From Vreelandella halophila (GTDB lineage: Bacteria; Pseudomonadota; Gammaproteobacteria; Pseudomonadales; Oleiphilaceae), in the NCBI RefSeq assembly GCF_019903425.1, contig NZ_JACHUZ010000013.1:314087-378086 (forward strand): a stretch of 64,000 nucleotides of DNA. The letters run 5' to 3'. Under the pieces are notes generated by a model. The model saw only the letters and a program-made list of their open reading frames with translations. It was not told the DNA's origin and searched no databases. The position numbers were made by a program, and so were the translations under genes. Below, piece after piece: positions 16,552-29,593 of the stretch. Positions within the stretch are counted from its first letter, which is position 1; every line of letters begins with the position of its first letter.

Positions 16552-17967
16552 CTACAGCTGAAGGGCCCGCACTTCAAGGAACTCCTCGAGCCCCCACTTG
16601 CCGAATTCACGCCCGATGCCCGAGTGGCCGAAGCCACCGAAGGGGGCCTTGGGGTTAAAGGCGCCACCGTTGACGAACACCTGGCCGGTGCGCAGTTCCC
16701 CGGCAATCCGCTTCGCCCTGTCGGCATCCCCGGACCAGACGGCGCCGGACAGGCCATAGGGCGTGCCGTTGGCGATCCGGATCGCCTCCTGCTCGTCGGA
16801 ATAGGGAATCACGCAGAGCACGGGCCCGAAGATTTCCTCCTGGGCGATCCGGCTCTCGGGGTCGACGTTGCCAAAGACCGTGGGCCGGACGAAGTAGCCC
16901 TGCTCCAGCCCTTCCGGCGCCTCGGCGCCACCGGTGACGAGCGTGGCGCTTTCCTCGATGCCCAGCCGGATGTACTCGAACACCTTGTCGCGCTGCTCGG
17001 CGGAGGCCAGTGGGCCAAGCCGCGTGCCCTCGTCCAGCGGATTGCCCGGGGTCATCTTGCCAACGGCCTCCGCCGCCAGCTCACAGGCCTGGTCGTGCAG
17101 CTCCGATGGCACCAGCATGCGGGTCAGGGCCGTGCAGGTCTGGCCCGAGTTGAGCAGGCAGTTGTTGACGGTCCCCTTAACGGCCGCCTTCAGGTCCGCA
17201 TCGGGCAGGATCACCGAGGCCGACTTGCCGCCCATCTCCAGGGCATAGCGCTTGAAGTCGTCCGCGGCCGCGTGGGCCACAAGGTGGCCGGTGCGGGGGG
17301 AGCCGGTGAAGGACAGCATATTGACCCGCGGGTGCCGGATCAGGGTATCGCCCGCCTCTTCCCCGAGGCCGCAGACCATGTTGAAGACCCCTTTCGGCAG
17401 GTCCGTACCCTCAAGGATCTCGGCCAGGATGAAGGCGCTGCCGGGGGCGATCTCACTGGGCTTGAGCACGACGGTGCAGCCCGCCGCCAGGGCCGGAACC
17501 ACCTTCAGCATGACCTGGTGCAGGGGGTAGTTCCAGGGGGTGATGCACCCGACTACCCCGACCGGCGCATACTGGACCTCGGAGTTCCCCACCTGTTCCG
17601 TGAATTCATACTCCGGCAACAGCTCAACGTAGGACTGGGTGGTGGCAATGGGCATTCCGGCCTGGATCTGGCCGGCCAGTTTCGCCGGCATGCCCACCTC
17701 GCGGGAGACGGTTTCCGCGATCTCCGGGGCCCGGGTATTCAACCCCTCCAGCAGTTGCTTCAGGATGGCCAGGCGCTCGTCGCGGCTGGTCCGGGACCAG
17801 CTCTCAAAGGCCTGGTGGGCCGAGTCGACGGCCCGTTCCATCTCGGCCCGGCCGGCCGCCGGCACTTCCGCCATCACCTCGCCGGTGGCGGCCTCGTGAA
17901 CCTTGAGGGTCTGGCCGCGCCAGTCCTCCCATTCACCGTTGATGTAGAGCTTGTTCAGGTTCTTCAT
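16552..17967 (-). CDS. NAD(P)-dependent aldehyde dehydrogenase
   Basis: Oxidises an aldehyde to the acid, 471 residues. The family motifs are in order: ITPWNYPLHQ, VLKPSEIAPGSA, FTGSPRTGH, LEMGGKSASVILPDADL (catalytic Glu), NSGQTCTALTRML (catalytic Cys) and EEIFGPVLCVIPY. The C-terminus has NPKAPFGGFGHSGIGREFG. The ATG at 17967 has AGGAGG upstream. It sits directly after a zinc alcohol dehydrogenase, so the two probably convert an alcohol to an acid in sequence, feeding beta-oxidation. The exact substrate cannot be read from the sequence. Confidence 0.9.
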   Translation of the reverse strand: MKNLNKLYINGEWEDWRGQTLKVHEAATGEVMAEVPAAGRAEMERAVDSAHQAFESWSRTSRDERLAILKQLLEGLNTRAPEIAETVSREVGMPAKLAGQIQAGMPIATTQSYVELLPEYEFTEQVGNSEVQYAPVGVVGCITPWNYPLHQVMLKVVPALAAGCTVVLKPSEIAPGSAFILAEILEGTDLPKGVFNMVCGLGEEAGDTLIRHPRVNMLSFTGSPRTGHLVAHAAADDFKRYALEMGGKSASVILPDADLKAAVKGTVNNCLLNSGQTCTALTRMLVPSELHDQACELAAEAVGKMTPGNPLDEGTRLGPLASAEQRDKVFEYIRLGIEESATLVTGGAEAPEGLEQGYFVRPTVFGNVDPESRIAQEEIFGPVLCVIPYSDEQEAIRIANGTPYGLSGAVWSGDADRAKRIAGELRTGQVFVNGGAFNPKAPFGGFGHSGIGREFGKWGLEEFLEVRALQL

Positions 17968-17986
17968 GACCGCGTCCTCCTGGGCG

Positions 17987-19093
17987 TTATTCAAAGACAA
18001 TCACGCCGCGTGCATTCTTGCCCGAGACCATATCGTCGAACGCCTCTGGTGCCTGTTCAATGGTGTAGGTCTGGGTAATGAGTTCGTCCAGCTTGAGCTT
18101 GCCCGCTTCGTACAGCGCCAGGATCCGCGGGAAGTCATACTGCGGCCGGGCGGACCCCAGCCAGCTGCCCTTGAGCGTACGCTCGTCGGCGGGCAGTGAC
18201 AGCGTTCCAATCTCGGTTCTGTCGCTGGGGTCGGCCACGCCTACCACGACCGCCGTTCCGCCACGGGCAAGGCAGCGATACGCCTGGGAAACCACCGCCC
18301 CAGAGCCGACACACTCGAAGGCGTAGTCCACGCCGCCCGTCAGCTTCTTCACCGCCTTGCCGGCATCCTCGACGTCGTTGATGTTCACGGTATGGGTTGC
18401 GCCAAAAGCCCTGGCCCGCTCCAGCTTCGACTCGCTGTTATCCACCGCGACGATCATCTCCGCGCCCGCGGTATCACAGCCCTGGACGGCGTTGAGCCCG
18501 ACGCCGCCGATGCCGAAAACCGCGGCGCGGGAGCCCGGCTCCAGCCGGGCCGTGTTGAACACCGCCCCGACCCCGGTCATCACGGCACACCCGACCAGTG
18601 CGGCATTCTGGAGCGGAACGCCCTCCTCGATCCGGACGGCGTTGTCCACGTGCAGGGTGGCGTACTCCGCCATCACGCCGCAGGCACCGAAGACATTCAG
18701 GTCATTGCCCTCTGAGTCGGTCGTCCGGACCGTGCCGTCCGGCAGCGTGAACATGGCCTTTTGTGCCTTCTCGCAGAGAACGGGGCGGCCGCGCACGCAC
18801 TGGCGGCACTTGCCGCACATTGAAACGAAGGTGCTGGCGATATGGTCGCCTTCCTTGAGGTCGGTCACCCCCTCCCCGACCTCGATCACGACACCGGCGG
18901 CTTCGTGGCCCAGAACCAGGGGCGGCGGGTACTGGATCTTGCCGGTGGCGGCGGACAGGTCACTGTGGCAGACCCCGCAGGCCGCCACCTTGATCGTGAT
19001 CTCATTGCGCTTGGGCGGTGCAACCTGGATGGTCTCCACGGTTATGGGTTCTCCCCACGCCCGGCAGACCGCTGCTTTTGCTTCCCGTACCAT
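17987..19093 (-). CDS. Zinc-dependent alcohol dehydrogenase (class III/MDR type)
   Basis: Medium-chain dehydrogenase of 368 residues. Catalytic zinc ligands lie in CGVCHSD and GHEAAG. The structural zinc loop is CGKCRQCVRGRPVLC. The NAD-binding loop is VFGIGGVGLNAVQG. The family oxidises primary alcohols, including medium-chain and aryl types, with NAD. It is 19 bp upstream of the aldehyde dehydrogenase gene and 37 bp downstream of the acyl-CoA dehydrogenase gene in one operon. Substrate choice is inferred only from context. Confidence 0.9.
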   Translation of the reverse strand: MVREAKAAVCRAWGEPITVETIQVAPPKRNEITIKVAACGVCHSDLSAATGKIQYPPPLVLGHEAAGVVIEVGEGVTDLKEGDHIASTFVSMCGKCRQCVRGRPVLCEKAQKAMFTLPDGTVRTTDSEGNDLNVFGACGVMAEYATLHVDNAVRIEEGVPLQNAALVGCAVMTGVGAVFNTARLEPGSRAAVFGIGGVGLNAVQGCDTAGAEMIVAVDNSESKLERARAFGATHTVNINDVEDAGKAVKKLTGGVDYAFECVGSGAVVSQAYRCLARGGTAVVVGVADPSDRTEIGTLSLPADERTLKGSWLGSARPQYDFPRILALYEAGKLKLDELITQTYTIEQAPEAFDDMVSGKNARGVIVFE

Positions 19094-19130
19094 TGTCCGA
19101 TCTCCTTTTTGATTCTTACCCGGCCCGGCT

Positions 19131-20933
19131 CTAGAAACTGTCTTCCGCCATGGTCAGGGCTGTGTCGTCAACCTCGGCCAGCAGGCCGGACAGCGATGTC
19201 ACCCGTGGCAATTCGTAGCGGGCGAAGTAGTCACAGGCCTTGAGCTTGCCGCGATAGAACGCCTCGGTCTGCGGGCCACCCTCGGCAATACCGGTCAGGG
19301 CCAGGCGGGCCTGGCGCAGCCACAACCAGCCGACCACGACGTGGCCCATGGCCTCCAGGTAGAGCGAGGCGTTCGCCAGGGCCCTTTCGGTATCCCCGGC
19401 TGCCCGCACCTTGTTGATCGCGTCCGTGGCGCTATTGAGCCGGTCGACCGCCGCCTCCAGGCGCTCGGCGTTGTCCGCCAGCTCGCGTTCCCCGCGCGCG
19501 TCACTGATGGTGCGGTCAATCCGGTCCATCAGGGCCCGGTAATAGCGCCCTTCGGCCATGATCACCTTGCGCCCGAGCAGGTCCAGGCCCTGGATCCCGT
19601 GGGTGCCCTCATGGATGGGATTCAGCCGGTTGTCCCGGTAGAACTGTTCCACCGGGTAGTCCCGGGTGTAGCCGTAGCCCCCGAGGACCTGGATGGCCAG
19701 GCTGTTGGCCTCCAGACAGAACTGCGACGGCCATGACTTCATCAGCGGCGTCAGCAGGTCCAGAAGCCCCGCGGCCTCGTCCCGCTGGGTGTCATCCCCG
19801 GAGTGGCGCTGGTCATCCACCAGTCGAGCCCCTTCCAGGCACAGGGCCAGCCCGCCTTCCACATAGGCTTTCTGGGCCAGCAGCATGCGGCGGATATCCG
19901 CGTGCCGGATCAGTGGCACCTGATCCGACTCGGGGTCCTTGTTGCCCACGGGGCGGCCCTGGCGGCGTTCCCGGGCGTAGTCCAGCGAGTGCAGGTAACC
20001 AGTGTAGCCAAGCATGACCGAACCGAGACCCACCCCGATCCGCGCCTCGTTCATCATGTGGAACATCGCCGCCAGGCCCTTGTTGGGCTCACCCACGAGA
20101 TAGCCCACGGCACCCTCGTTCTCACCGAAGTTGAGCATGGTGGAGGTGGTGCCACGATAGCCCATCTTGTGGATCAGTCCGGCCAGGGCCACATCGTTGC
20201 GCTCGCCGGTGGTGCCGTCCTCATTGACCAGGTACTTCGGGACGATGAACAGCGAGATCCCCTTAACACCGGGCGGTGCGTCCGGCAGGCGTGCCAGCAC
20301 CATGTGCACGATGTTCTCACTGAGTTCGTGATCGCCGCCGGAGATGTAGATCTTGTTCCCCTTGAGGCGGTAACTGCCATCGTCCTGCGGCGTGGCACGG
20401 GTACGCAGGTCACCAAGCGACGAACCGGCCTGGGGTTCGGTCAGGCACATGGTCCCGAAGAACCGGCCCGCGATCATGGGTTCCGCGTAGCGGGCCTTCT
20501 GGGCCTCCGAGCCATGGGCCAGGATCAGGTTGGCGGCGGCCATGGTCAGCCCGGCGTACCCCTGGGTTCCCACGTTGGCGCCCTTCAGCAGCCCGACGCA
20601 CATCTGGGACACGGTGGCAGGCAGCTGCATGCCGCCCCGCTCATAGTCCTGCCCGGCCGCCATCAGCCCGGTCTCGCTGAGGACGCCGAGGGCCTTCCCG
20701 ACTTCCGGGCGCATCACCACCCGGCCATCCTCGAAGGTCGGCTCCTCTTCATCCACAAGCCGGGCGTGCGGAGCGAACTCTTCCGTCGCCACGCGCAGTG
20801 CCAGGTCCAGGGCCGCCTGGAGAGTCTCCGGACTGTGATCAGCGTAGCGTTCATAGGCCAGAAGCTCCTCCGTGCGATGGAGCTCAAACAGCTGGAACGC
20901 CAGGTCCTCGGGGTTGATGATGTGCTGGTCCAT
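19131..20933 (-). CDS. Acyl-CoA dehydrogenase, long DmdC-like form
   Basis: FAD-dependent acyl-CoA dehydrogenase of 600 residues, about 200 longer than the classical family. The extra length is at the N-terminus and in a helical C-terminal extension, as in the 3-methylmercaptopropionyl-CoA dehydrogenase (DmdC) subgroup. FAD/substrate blocks are GTMCLTEPQAGSSLGDLRT and IYISGGDHE. The catalytic Glu lies in NPIHEGTHGIQGLDLLGRK. This subgroup includes many enzymes with other acyl-CoA substrates, so a DMSP role should not be assumed, and no other dmd gene is seen. It lies between a thiolase and alcohol-oxidation genes. Confidence 0.87.
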   Translation of the reverse strand: MDQHIINPEDLAFQLFELHRTEELLAYERYADHSPETLQAALDLALRVATEEFAPHARLVDEEEPTFEDGRVVMRPEVGKALGVLSETGLMAAGQDYERGGMQLPATVSQMCVGLLKGANVGTQGYAGLTMAAANLILAHGSEAQKARYAEPMIAGRFFGTMCLTEPQAGSSLGDLRTRATPQDDGSYRLKGNKIYISGGDHELSENIVHMVLARLPDAPPGVKGISLFIVPKYLVNEDGTTGERNDVALAGLIHKMGYRGTTSTMLNFGENEGAVGYLVGEPNKGLAAMFHMMNEARIGVGLGSVMLGYTGYLHSLDYARERRQGRPVGNKDPESDQVPLIRHADIRRMLLAQKAYVEGGLALCLEGARLVDDQRHSGDDTQRDEAAGLLDLLTPLMKSWPSQFCLEANSLAIQVLGGYGYTRDYPVEQFYRDNRLNPIHEGTHGIQGLDLLGRKVIMAEGRYYRALMDRIDRTISDARGERELADNAERLEAAVDRLNSATDAINKVRAAGDTERALANASLYLEAMGHVVVGWLWLRQARLALTGIAEGGPQTEAFYRGKLKACDYFARYELPRVTSLSGLLAEVDDTALTMAEDSF

Positions 20934-20945
20934 GGTACCCCCGGT

Positions 20946-22130
20946 TCAGACGACCTCGAACAGACCGGCGGCGCCCTGGCCACCCCCGACGCACATGGTC
21001 ACCACCACGTACTTGGCGCCACGGCGCTTGCCCTCGATCAGGGCATGGCCGGTCAGGCGTGAACCGGTGACGCCATAGGGGTGGCCGATGGAAATCGAGC
21101 CGCCGTTGACGTTGAGCCGCTCCATGGGAATGCCGAGCTGATCGCGGCAGTAGATCACCTGGGAGGCGAAGGCCTCGTTGAGCTCCCACAGATCGATGTC
21201 GTCCATGCTCAGGCCGGTGCGCTCAAGCAGGCGCGGAATAGCATAGACCGGACCGATGCCCATCTCGTCGGGCTCGCAGGCCGCCACCGAGAAGCCCCGG
21301 AAAATACCCATGGGCTCAATGTTGTTCTTTTCCGCGTAGGTGCTGTTCATAACCGTGCAGACCGAGGCGCCGTCGGAGAGCTGGCTGGCATTGCCGGCGG
21401 TCACGAACTGGTCCTCGCCCCGCACAGGATCGAGACCGGCCAGGCCCTCAAGGGTGGTGCCCGGACGGTTGCACTCGTCCGTGGTCAGGGTCACGTCCTT
21501 CTCGCTGACCTCGCCCGTCTCCTTGTCCTTGACCTTCATCGTGGTCTCGAAGGGCACGATCTCATCATTGAAGTAGCCGGCCTCCTGGGCCGCCGCCGTG
21601 CGCTGCTGGCTGGCCAGGGCATACTCGTCCTGGGCCTCGCGGGAGATGCCGTAGCGCTTGGCGACAATGTCCGCCGTCTCGATCATGGAGAGGTACAGTT
21701 CCGGCTTGTTCGCCATCAGCCACTCATTGGTGGCGCGGAACTGGTTGATGTGCTCGTTCTGGACCATGCTGATCGACTCCACGCCGCCGGCAACCATGGC
21801 CGGCACCTTCTCGGAGACGACCCGCTGGGAGGCCATGGCAATCGCCTGCAGCCCGGAGCTGCAGAAGCGGTTGATGGAGACCCCGGCGGTGGTGACCGGC
21901 AGCCCGGCGCGGACCGCTGCCAGGCGGGCCATGTTCTTGCCCTGGGCGCCCTCGTGGAAGGTGGCGCCGAGGATCACGTCCTCGACCACCCGGGGATCAA
22001 GCCCGGCCCGCTCGACGGCGTGGCGGATCACGTGGCCGGCCAGGTCCAGGCTGTGGGTATCGTTCAGCGCGCCCCGGTAGGACTTGCCCAGGCCGGTGCG
22101 CGCGGTTGAGACAATGACTGCATCAGACAT
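20946..22130 (-). CDS. Acetyl-CoA acyltransferase (3-ketoacyl-CoA thiolase)
   Basis: Thiolase of 394 residues. The nucleophilic Cys is in [12 protein letters not shown]; the C-terminal catalytic residues are in [20 protein letters not shown] and [21 protein letters not shown] is also conserved. It cleaves 3-ketoacyl-CoA in beta-oxidation. It is 9 bp downstream of the fadJ-like gene, the usual fadBA/fadJI arrangement. In the pim gene set it would take the PimB role. The chain-length range is not readable from sequence. Confidence 0.93.
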   Translation of the reverse strand: MSDAVIVSTARTGLGKSYRGALNDTHSLDLAGHVIRHAVERAGLDPRVVEDVILGATFHEGAQGKNMARLAAVRAGLPVTTAGVSINRFCSSGLQAIAMASQRVVSEKVPAMVAGGVESISMVQNEHINQFRATNEWLMANKPELYLSMIETADIVAKRYGISREAQDEYALASQQRTAAAQEAGYFNDEIVPFETTMKVKDKETGEVSEKDVTLTTDECNRPGTTLEGLAGLDPVRGEDQFVTAGNASQLSDGASVCTVMNSTYAEKNNIEPMGIFRGFSVAACEPDEMGIGPVYAIPRLLERTGLSMDDIDLWELNEAFASQVIYCRDQLGIPMERLNVNGGSISIGHPYGVTGSRLTGHALIEGKRRGAKYVVVTMCVGGGQGAAGLFEVV

Positions 22131-22139
22131 GGAATTTCC

Positions 22140-24251
<2,112 letters not shown>

Positions 24252-24568
24252 GTCGCTCTCCTTGTCGGTTTTACGGAATTAAGTTTTAACAAGCGAAACC
24301 ATGACCCGATTAAAACGATTTTCGGACGCTGTTTCAATAGATGATTGAAGCCGGAGGGTGGACGGAGCGACGATCCGCGCAGGCGCGAGCCACTCATGGC
24401 GCGGCATGAGTGCCATAACGGGAAGGGGTGCATCCGCACTGGACGGAACGGGATCAGCGGGATCCGGGGAACCCGAGGGATGATTGCAGCATCAGGGGGG
24501 AAGGCCGGCGACTCCGGGAAAACGGAGGCCGGCCGGACAGGGGCGTCCGGGTCAGGGCCCGGGGCTCC
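24252..24568. other. Intergenic leader of the fadJ operon
   Basis: About 317 bp without a supported gene. It holds GTTTTAACAAGCGAAAC at 24283-24299, a weak match to the proposed IclR operator (right half GCGAAA, left half poor). It also holds a perfect 8-bp inverted repeat, CACTCATG-N6-CATGAGTG, at 24391-24412. No T-run follows this hairpin, so it is not a clear terminator for the upstream iclR gene. Nothing else stands out. Confidence 0.4.
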
Positions 24569-25393
24569 TCAGCCGCCGAGTGACTCGATGTCACCCGCCA
24601 GCATGGTGATCTGCGGCGCGATGGTGTTGCGCAGTTCCTCGCCCGAGATCTGGTAGGAGGGCGCCGCACAGGTCAGCACCATGGTGGTCCCGTCTTCCAG
24701 GACGATGGGAGCGCCGGCGGAGTTGATGTTGCGGTCCCACTCGCCCACGGAGAGGCAGAAGCCCGAGGTCTTGTAATCCTCGATCGCACGCTCCAGTCCC
24801 TCTTTCTTCTCGGGCCACTGGTCCCCGTATTTCTTGGCCATGCCGTCCATGAGGATGGTCCGGACGCTCTCGCTGACGGCGGCGCAGTAGGTCCGCCCCG
24901 CCGAGGTGGTCGCCATCGGCAGGCGCAGGCCGATCTCCATGCGCAGCAGCGTGGCCTCCGGGGGCATCCGGTTCTCCACGTAGATCATGTGCAGGCGGTC
25001 ATGGCAGGTCAGCCCCACCGACATGTTGGTGCGGCGGGCGAACTCTTCCATGTAGGGCTTGGCGAGCTGGCGGACCTTGAGGTTCGAGACATAGGCATAG
25101 CCCAGCGCCAGCACGCCGGCGCTCAGCTGGTACTTTTCGAAGACCGGGTTGTAGCTGAGATAGCCCAGCCGGGTCAGCGTATGCGTCATGCGCGAGACGG
25201 TCGGCTTGGGCAGGCCCGTGATGTGGGCAATATCCTGGTTCCCCAGGATCACCGACCCCTGACTGAATGCCCGCAGGACATCGAGCCCCCGAGACAGGGC
25301 CTCTACAAACTTGCGGTCCTTCTCCGGCTCTTTCGAACGTGCCTCCTCCGAGGCCAGTGCCAGGTCGGGGGTCATGATGTCATCGTTAGCCAT
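24569..25393 (-). CDS. IclR-family transcriptional regulator
   Basis: Regulator of 274 residues. The N-terminal winged helix-turn-helix is at about 30-90 (ALSRGLDVLRAFSQGS, NQDIAHITGLPKPTVSRMTHTLTRLGYL). The C-terminal effector domain follows (LVRQLAKPYMEEFARRTNMSVGLTCHD-like region, then ATTSAGRTYCAA). The start at 25393 was chosen over one 13 codons upstream because GAGGTAAGG lies just before it. IclR proteins bind aromatic or organic acids and repress or activate catabolic genes. A strong palindrome (25463-25479) lies 70 bp upstream of its own start and recurs across the catabolic region, suggesting autoregulation and control of a local regulon. Confidence 0.92.
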   Translation of the reverse strand: MANDDIMTPDLALASEEARSKEPEKDRKFVEALSRGLDVLRAFSQGSVILGNQDIAHITGLPKPTVSRMTHTLTRLGYLSYNPVFEKYQLSAGVLALGYAYVSNLKVRQLAKPYMEEFARRTNMSVGLTCHDRLHMIYVENRMPPEATLLRMEIGLRLPMATTSAGRTYCAAVSESVRTILMDGMAKKYGDQWPEKKEGLERAIEDYKTSGFCLSVGEWDRNINSAGAPIVLEDGTTMVLTCAAPSYQISGEELRNTIAPQITMLAGDIESLGG

Positions 25394-25462
25394 AAAGTAA
25401 TGCCTTACCTCTTCTGAACATTGCGGTGCCATGGCGCATTGGTGAGCGCTTTATGGCCACAG

Positions 25463-25479
25463 ATTCTGCTATGCGGAAC
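25463..25479. promoter_or_regulatory. Predicted IclR operator A (iclR promoter)
   Basis: ATTCTGC-TAT-GCGGAAC: 6-3-6 palindrome with one half TTCTGC and the other TTCCGC read in reverse. It is the best match to the shared motif and lies 70 bp upstream of the iclR start. Confidence 0.65.
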
Positions 25480-25519
25480 ATTCTAACGGATATGTGTCGC
25501 TTTTTCATCTTCCCTGGAC

Positions 25520-26866
25520 TCAATTCATCGCAGCGTACTGACAGAGCCACAGGACCCCGAGCATCAGGGGAATCGACAACAGGGCAAACCGGCCGTTCCA
25601 GCCGAAGGCCACAACCCAGCGCGACATGCCGGCAAAGCGGGAGAGCAGCATCACCGAGGGACCAAAGGGCGACAGCATCATGGCCAGGGAAAACCCGATC
25701 GCCAGGGCCACCGCCACCAGCAGCGGATCAAGGCCTGAGGCCACCATTTCGCCCAGGACCCCCGCCAGGAAGCTCAACACGGTAATGGGCGCAATGCCGA
25801 AGCAGGCAAACAGCGGCAGGATCAGCAGGCTGCCCGCCATCAGCAGGAAGAGGCTCGCCTGCCCTTCCAGGAGCTGCGACAGGAGTTCGGAGGGCACCTG
25901 GGCGGACAACGTCACCCCCAGCGCCGCCGAGGCGGCAAAAATACAGATCTCATTACCCAACCCGGCCACACTGTTAACCATCTCCGTGGCGGCCCCGGCC
26001 GGGGACTCGTCCTTCAATGCCATATAAAGGAAGGTAATGCCCGGTACGCACAGCATCGCGGCCCGCGAGACGTTCAGGGGTGTCAGCGTCGCCAACAGCG
26101 TGATGCCCGCAAAGACCGCCCCCACCACCGCGAGCAGCTGCCCGGTGCCGGACGGCCAGCCGCCGAGCTCGGTGCGCTGGGCACTGACCGCCGTGAAGCG
26201 CCGGTGCTCCGTCAGCCAACCCACCGCCACGAACACCAGCGCGGCAACCAGCGTGAAGGGCAGCATCTGGGCCCAGCCCAGGGTGGGAACCTCCCGGGTG
26301 ATGATGGCAACGGCGACGCTGGTGGGGGCAATGAGCGGCACCAGGGCAAAGCCCCTCAGGGTGCTGGTCAGGATACTGCGCAACCAGCGCGTACGGGCCT
26401 TTCCAGAGATGCCCCGCTGGCGCAGGGTCTCCGGCAGGGAGCCGCACAGAAGGTTCATGACCCCAAAACTCAGCACCGAAGCGATGGTGCAGCTGGTCAG
26501 CACGTACTTGGGATAGAGCCAGACCGGCCGCCCGGCCAGGAGCACATCGTGGGCCCTGCGGAGCAGCTCAAAGCGCCTGACCAGGCACTGCATCGTGCCC
26601 AGGCTGCCCAGGAAGGTGCCGTAGAAGGCGGCGGCCGTGGCCGCCTCGCCCAGTTCGGGCCCGCTCAGGCGGCCGCCGGCCAACAAACCACCAATGACCG
26701 TGACGGCGGTAAGCATCAGGTATCGCGCGTACCCTTCGAGTTCGGGAATCCGGAACAGGAAGTACACCAGGAACGCGCCCCCCGCGACCCGACTCAGCAT
26801 CGCAACACCACTAACCAGCGCCACCAGCTCACACAGGGCCGCAAACGGCAGAACGTAACGCGTCAT
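25520..26866 (-). CDS. Polytopic inner-membrane protein, putative organic-acid transporter
   Basis: 448 residues with about 11-12 hydrophobic segments, for example YLMLTAVTVIGGLLAGG, LPFTLVAALVFVAVGWLTE, LLAVVGAVFAGITLLATLT, FLLMAGSLLILPLFACFGIAPITVLSFLAGVLGEMV and LLVAVALAIGFSLAMMLSPFGPSVMLL. I do not recognise the family with confidence. The re-entrant-like GIAPIT and SPFGPS segments resemble those of ion-coupled carboxylate carriers. It precedes iclR on the same strand and diverges from a thiolase gene with a predicted IclR operator in between, so it is probably an uptake or efflux protein for a substrate of this pathway. Confidence 0.7.
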   Translation of the reverse strand: MTRYVLPFAALCELVALVSGVAMLSRVAGGAFLVYFLFRIPELEGYARYLMLTAVTVIGGLLAGGRLSGPELGEAATAAAFYGTFLGSLGTMQCLVRRFELLRRAHDVLLAGRPVWLYPKYVLTSCTIASVLSFGVMNLLCGSLPETLRQRGISGKARTRWLRSILTSTLRGFALVPLIAPTSVAVAIITREVPTLGWAQMLPFTLVAALVFVAVGWLTEHRRFTAVSAQRTELGGWPSGTGQLLAVVGAVFAGITLLATLTPLNVSRAAMLCVPGITFLYMALKDESPAGAATEMVNSVAGLGNEICIFAASAALGVTLSAQVPSELLSQLLEGQASLFLLMAGSLLILPLFACFGIAPITVLSFLAGVLGEMVASGLDPLLVAVALAIGFSLAMMLSPFGPSVMLLSRFAGMSRWVVAFGWNGRFALLSIPLMLGVLWLCQYAAMN

Positions 26867-26944
26867 GGAGCGGGCTCCCCGCCGCCCGTAACGACTTGCA
26901 TTGGCAACAATCCTCGCGCTAACCTGAACCGAATACAGAACAAC

Positions 26945-26961
26945 GTTCTGCCAAGCAAAAC
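26945..26961. promoter_or_regulatory. Predicted IclR operator E (transporter/thiolase divergent promoter)
   Basis: GTTCTGC-CAA-GCAAAAC, with 5 of 6 half-site positions paired. It overlaps a second perfect dyad, CAGAAC-AAC-GTTCTG (26936-26950). It lies about 80 bp upstream of the transporter start and 100 bp upstream of the thiolase start. Confidence 0.55.
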
Positions 26962-27059
26962 TATTATAACATTATTAACACCATAGCTCATCCAGGGCGG
27001 CTTGTTGGGCCCATCAAAACGGTCGGGGTGAGCGCCTTAGCACCTGCATGGGGGAAAGC

Positions 27060-28265
27060 ATGTCCGCTTACATCTATGATGGCCTGAGAACGCCCTTCGG
27101 GCGCCACGCCGGTGCCCTATCACCCGTGCGCCCGGACGATCTGCTGAGCAGCGTCATCCAGCACGTGATCGAACGGAACAGCTTCAATCCGGCCGACTAC
27201 GAGGACGTCATTGCCGGCTGCACCAACCAGGCCGGCGAGGATGCCCGCAACGTCGCCCGCCACGCCGGGCTCATGGCCGGCCTTCCCCTGGAAACCGGGG
27301 GGCTGACCGTTAACCGGCTGTGCGGTTCCGGCCTGGCGGCCATCGTGGACGCCGCCCGTGCCGTGCGCTGCGGCGAGGGCGACCTGTTCGTTGCCGGGGG
27401 CACCGAGAGCATGAGCCGCGCGCCCTTTGTCTTCGCCAAGAGCGAGACGCCTTTCGGGCGCGACCTCCGGGCCTACGACAGCACCATCGGTGCCCGCTTC
27501 CCCAACCCGCGGATCGAGCAGGCATTCGGCAACGACAGCATGCCGCAGACGGCGGATAATATTGCCGCGGAAATGGGCCTCTCCCGGGAAGCGATCGACC
27601 AGTACGCGGCCCAGAGCCAGGCACGTTATGATGCAGCCCTGAAATCCGGCTTCTACGACGGCGAGCTGCACCCCATCGAGGTGCCCCAGGGGCGCCGTAA
27701 ACCGCCGGTCAGCGTGGACCAGGACGAGCATCCGCGGCCCCAGTCCACCGTTGACGCCCTTTCCGGGCTCAAACCGCTGTTCGACGGCGGCGTGGTCACG
27801 GCGGGCAACGCCTCCGGCATCAACGACGGGGCCGCGGCCCTGATCATCGGCTCCCGGGAAGCGGGCGAGAAGGCCGGGTTCCGGCCCCGGGCCCGTATCG
27901 TCTCGGCGGCCATCGCCGGGGTGGCGCCGCGCGTGATGGGTTACGGGCCAGTGCCCTCAAGCGAGAAGGCGCTCGCGCGTGCCGGCCTGGGCCTGGACAA
28001 CATGGACGTGATCGAGATCAACGAGGCTTTCGCCGCCCAGGTGCTCGGCTGCACCACACGGCTCGGCCTTGATCCCACGGATCCGCGGCTGAACCCCAAC
28101 GGGGGCGCCATCGCGGTGGGCCACCCGCTGGGCGCCTCCGGGGCCCGGATCGCACTCACGGCAACCCGCCAGCTGGAACAGGTGGAAGGCCGCTACGCGC
28201 TGATCAGCATGTGCATCGGCGTTGGCCAGGGCATTGCCGCGGTCCTGGAACGTGTTACCGAATGA
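27060..28265 (+). CDS. Acetyl-CoA acetyltransferase / beta-ketoadipyl-CoA thiolase-like
   Basis: Thiolase of 401 residues. The catalytic Cys is in [18 protein letters not shown]; the C-terminal motifs are [20 protein letters not shown] and [14 protein letters not shown]. The [15 protein letters not shown] and [15 protein letters not shown] blocks match the PcaF/PaaJ branch that handles beta-ketoadipyl-CoA and related dicarboxyl chains. I chose the ATG at 27060 ([18 protein letters not shown]), with GGGGGAA upstream, rather than the ATG four codons earlier. It is followed after 60 bp by glutaryl-CoA dehydrogenase, consistent with terminal steps of dicarboxylate breakdown. Confidence 0.92.
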   Translation: MSAYIYDGLRTPFGRHAGALSPVRPDDLLSSVIQHVIERNSFNPADYEDVIAGCTNQAGEDARNVARHAGLMAGLPLETGGLTVNRLCGSGLAAIVDAARAVRCGEGDLFVAGGTESMSRAPFVFAKSETPFGRDLRAYDSTIGARFPNPRIEQAFGNDSMPQTADNIAAEMGLSREAIDQYAAQSQARYDAALKSGFYDGELHPIEVPQGRRKPPVSVDQDEHPRPQSTVDALSGLKPLFDGGVVTAGNASGINDGAAALIIGSREAGEKAGFRPRARIVSAAIAGVAPRVMGYGPVPSSEKALARAGLGLDNMDVIEINEAFAAQVLGCTTRLGLDPTDPRLNPNGGAIAVGHPLGASGARIALTATRQLEQVEGRYALISMCIGVGQGIAAVLERVTE

Positions 28266-28325
28266 CGGGTAAGGGTCCCGAAGGACCTGTGCCCACCCCA
28301 ACCCTACAGATTCAGGAGTAAGCTA

Positions 28326-29492
<1,167 letters not shown>

Positions 29493-29508
29493 CCCCGGGC
29501 CTCGCCCC

Positions 29509-29540
29509 AAAAAAACACCCCGGCTTCACGGCCGGGGTGT
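29509..29540 (-). terminator. Intrinsic terminator of the porin gene
   Basis: Stem ACACCCCGGC / GCCGGGGTGT (29515-29540), loop TTCACG. On the minus strand it is followed by seven T residues (29515-29509), so it terminates the porin transcript and may also stop gcdH from the other side. Confidence 0.9.
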
Positions 29541-29593
29541 CCTGATTACTGGGGTCGCGGGCCTGGCGCCCAGACCCGCATGGATGATGCCAC

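Noticed and set aside
19131-20933. DMSP demethylation pathway
   Set aside because: Only the long acyl-CoA dehydrogenase resembles DmdC; no dmdA, dmdB or dmdD is present.
24391-24412. Terminator for iclR
   Set aside because: The 8-bp hairpin lacks a T-run on the minus strand and lies 160 bp past the stop.
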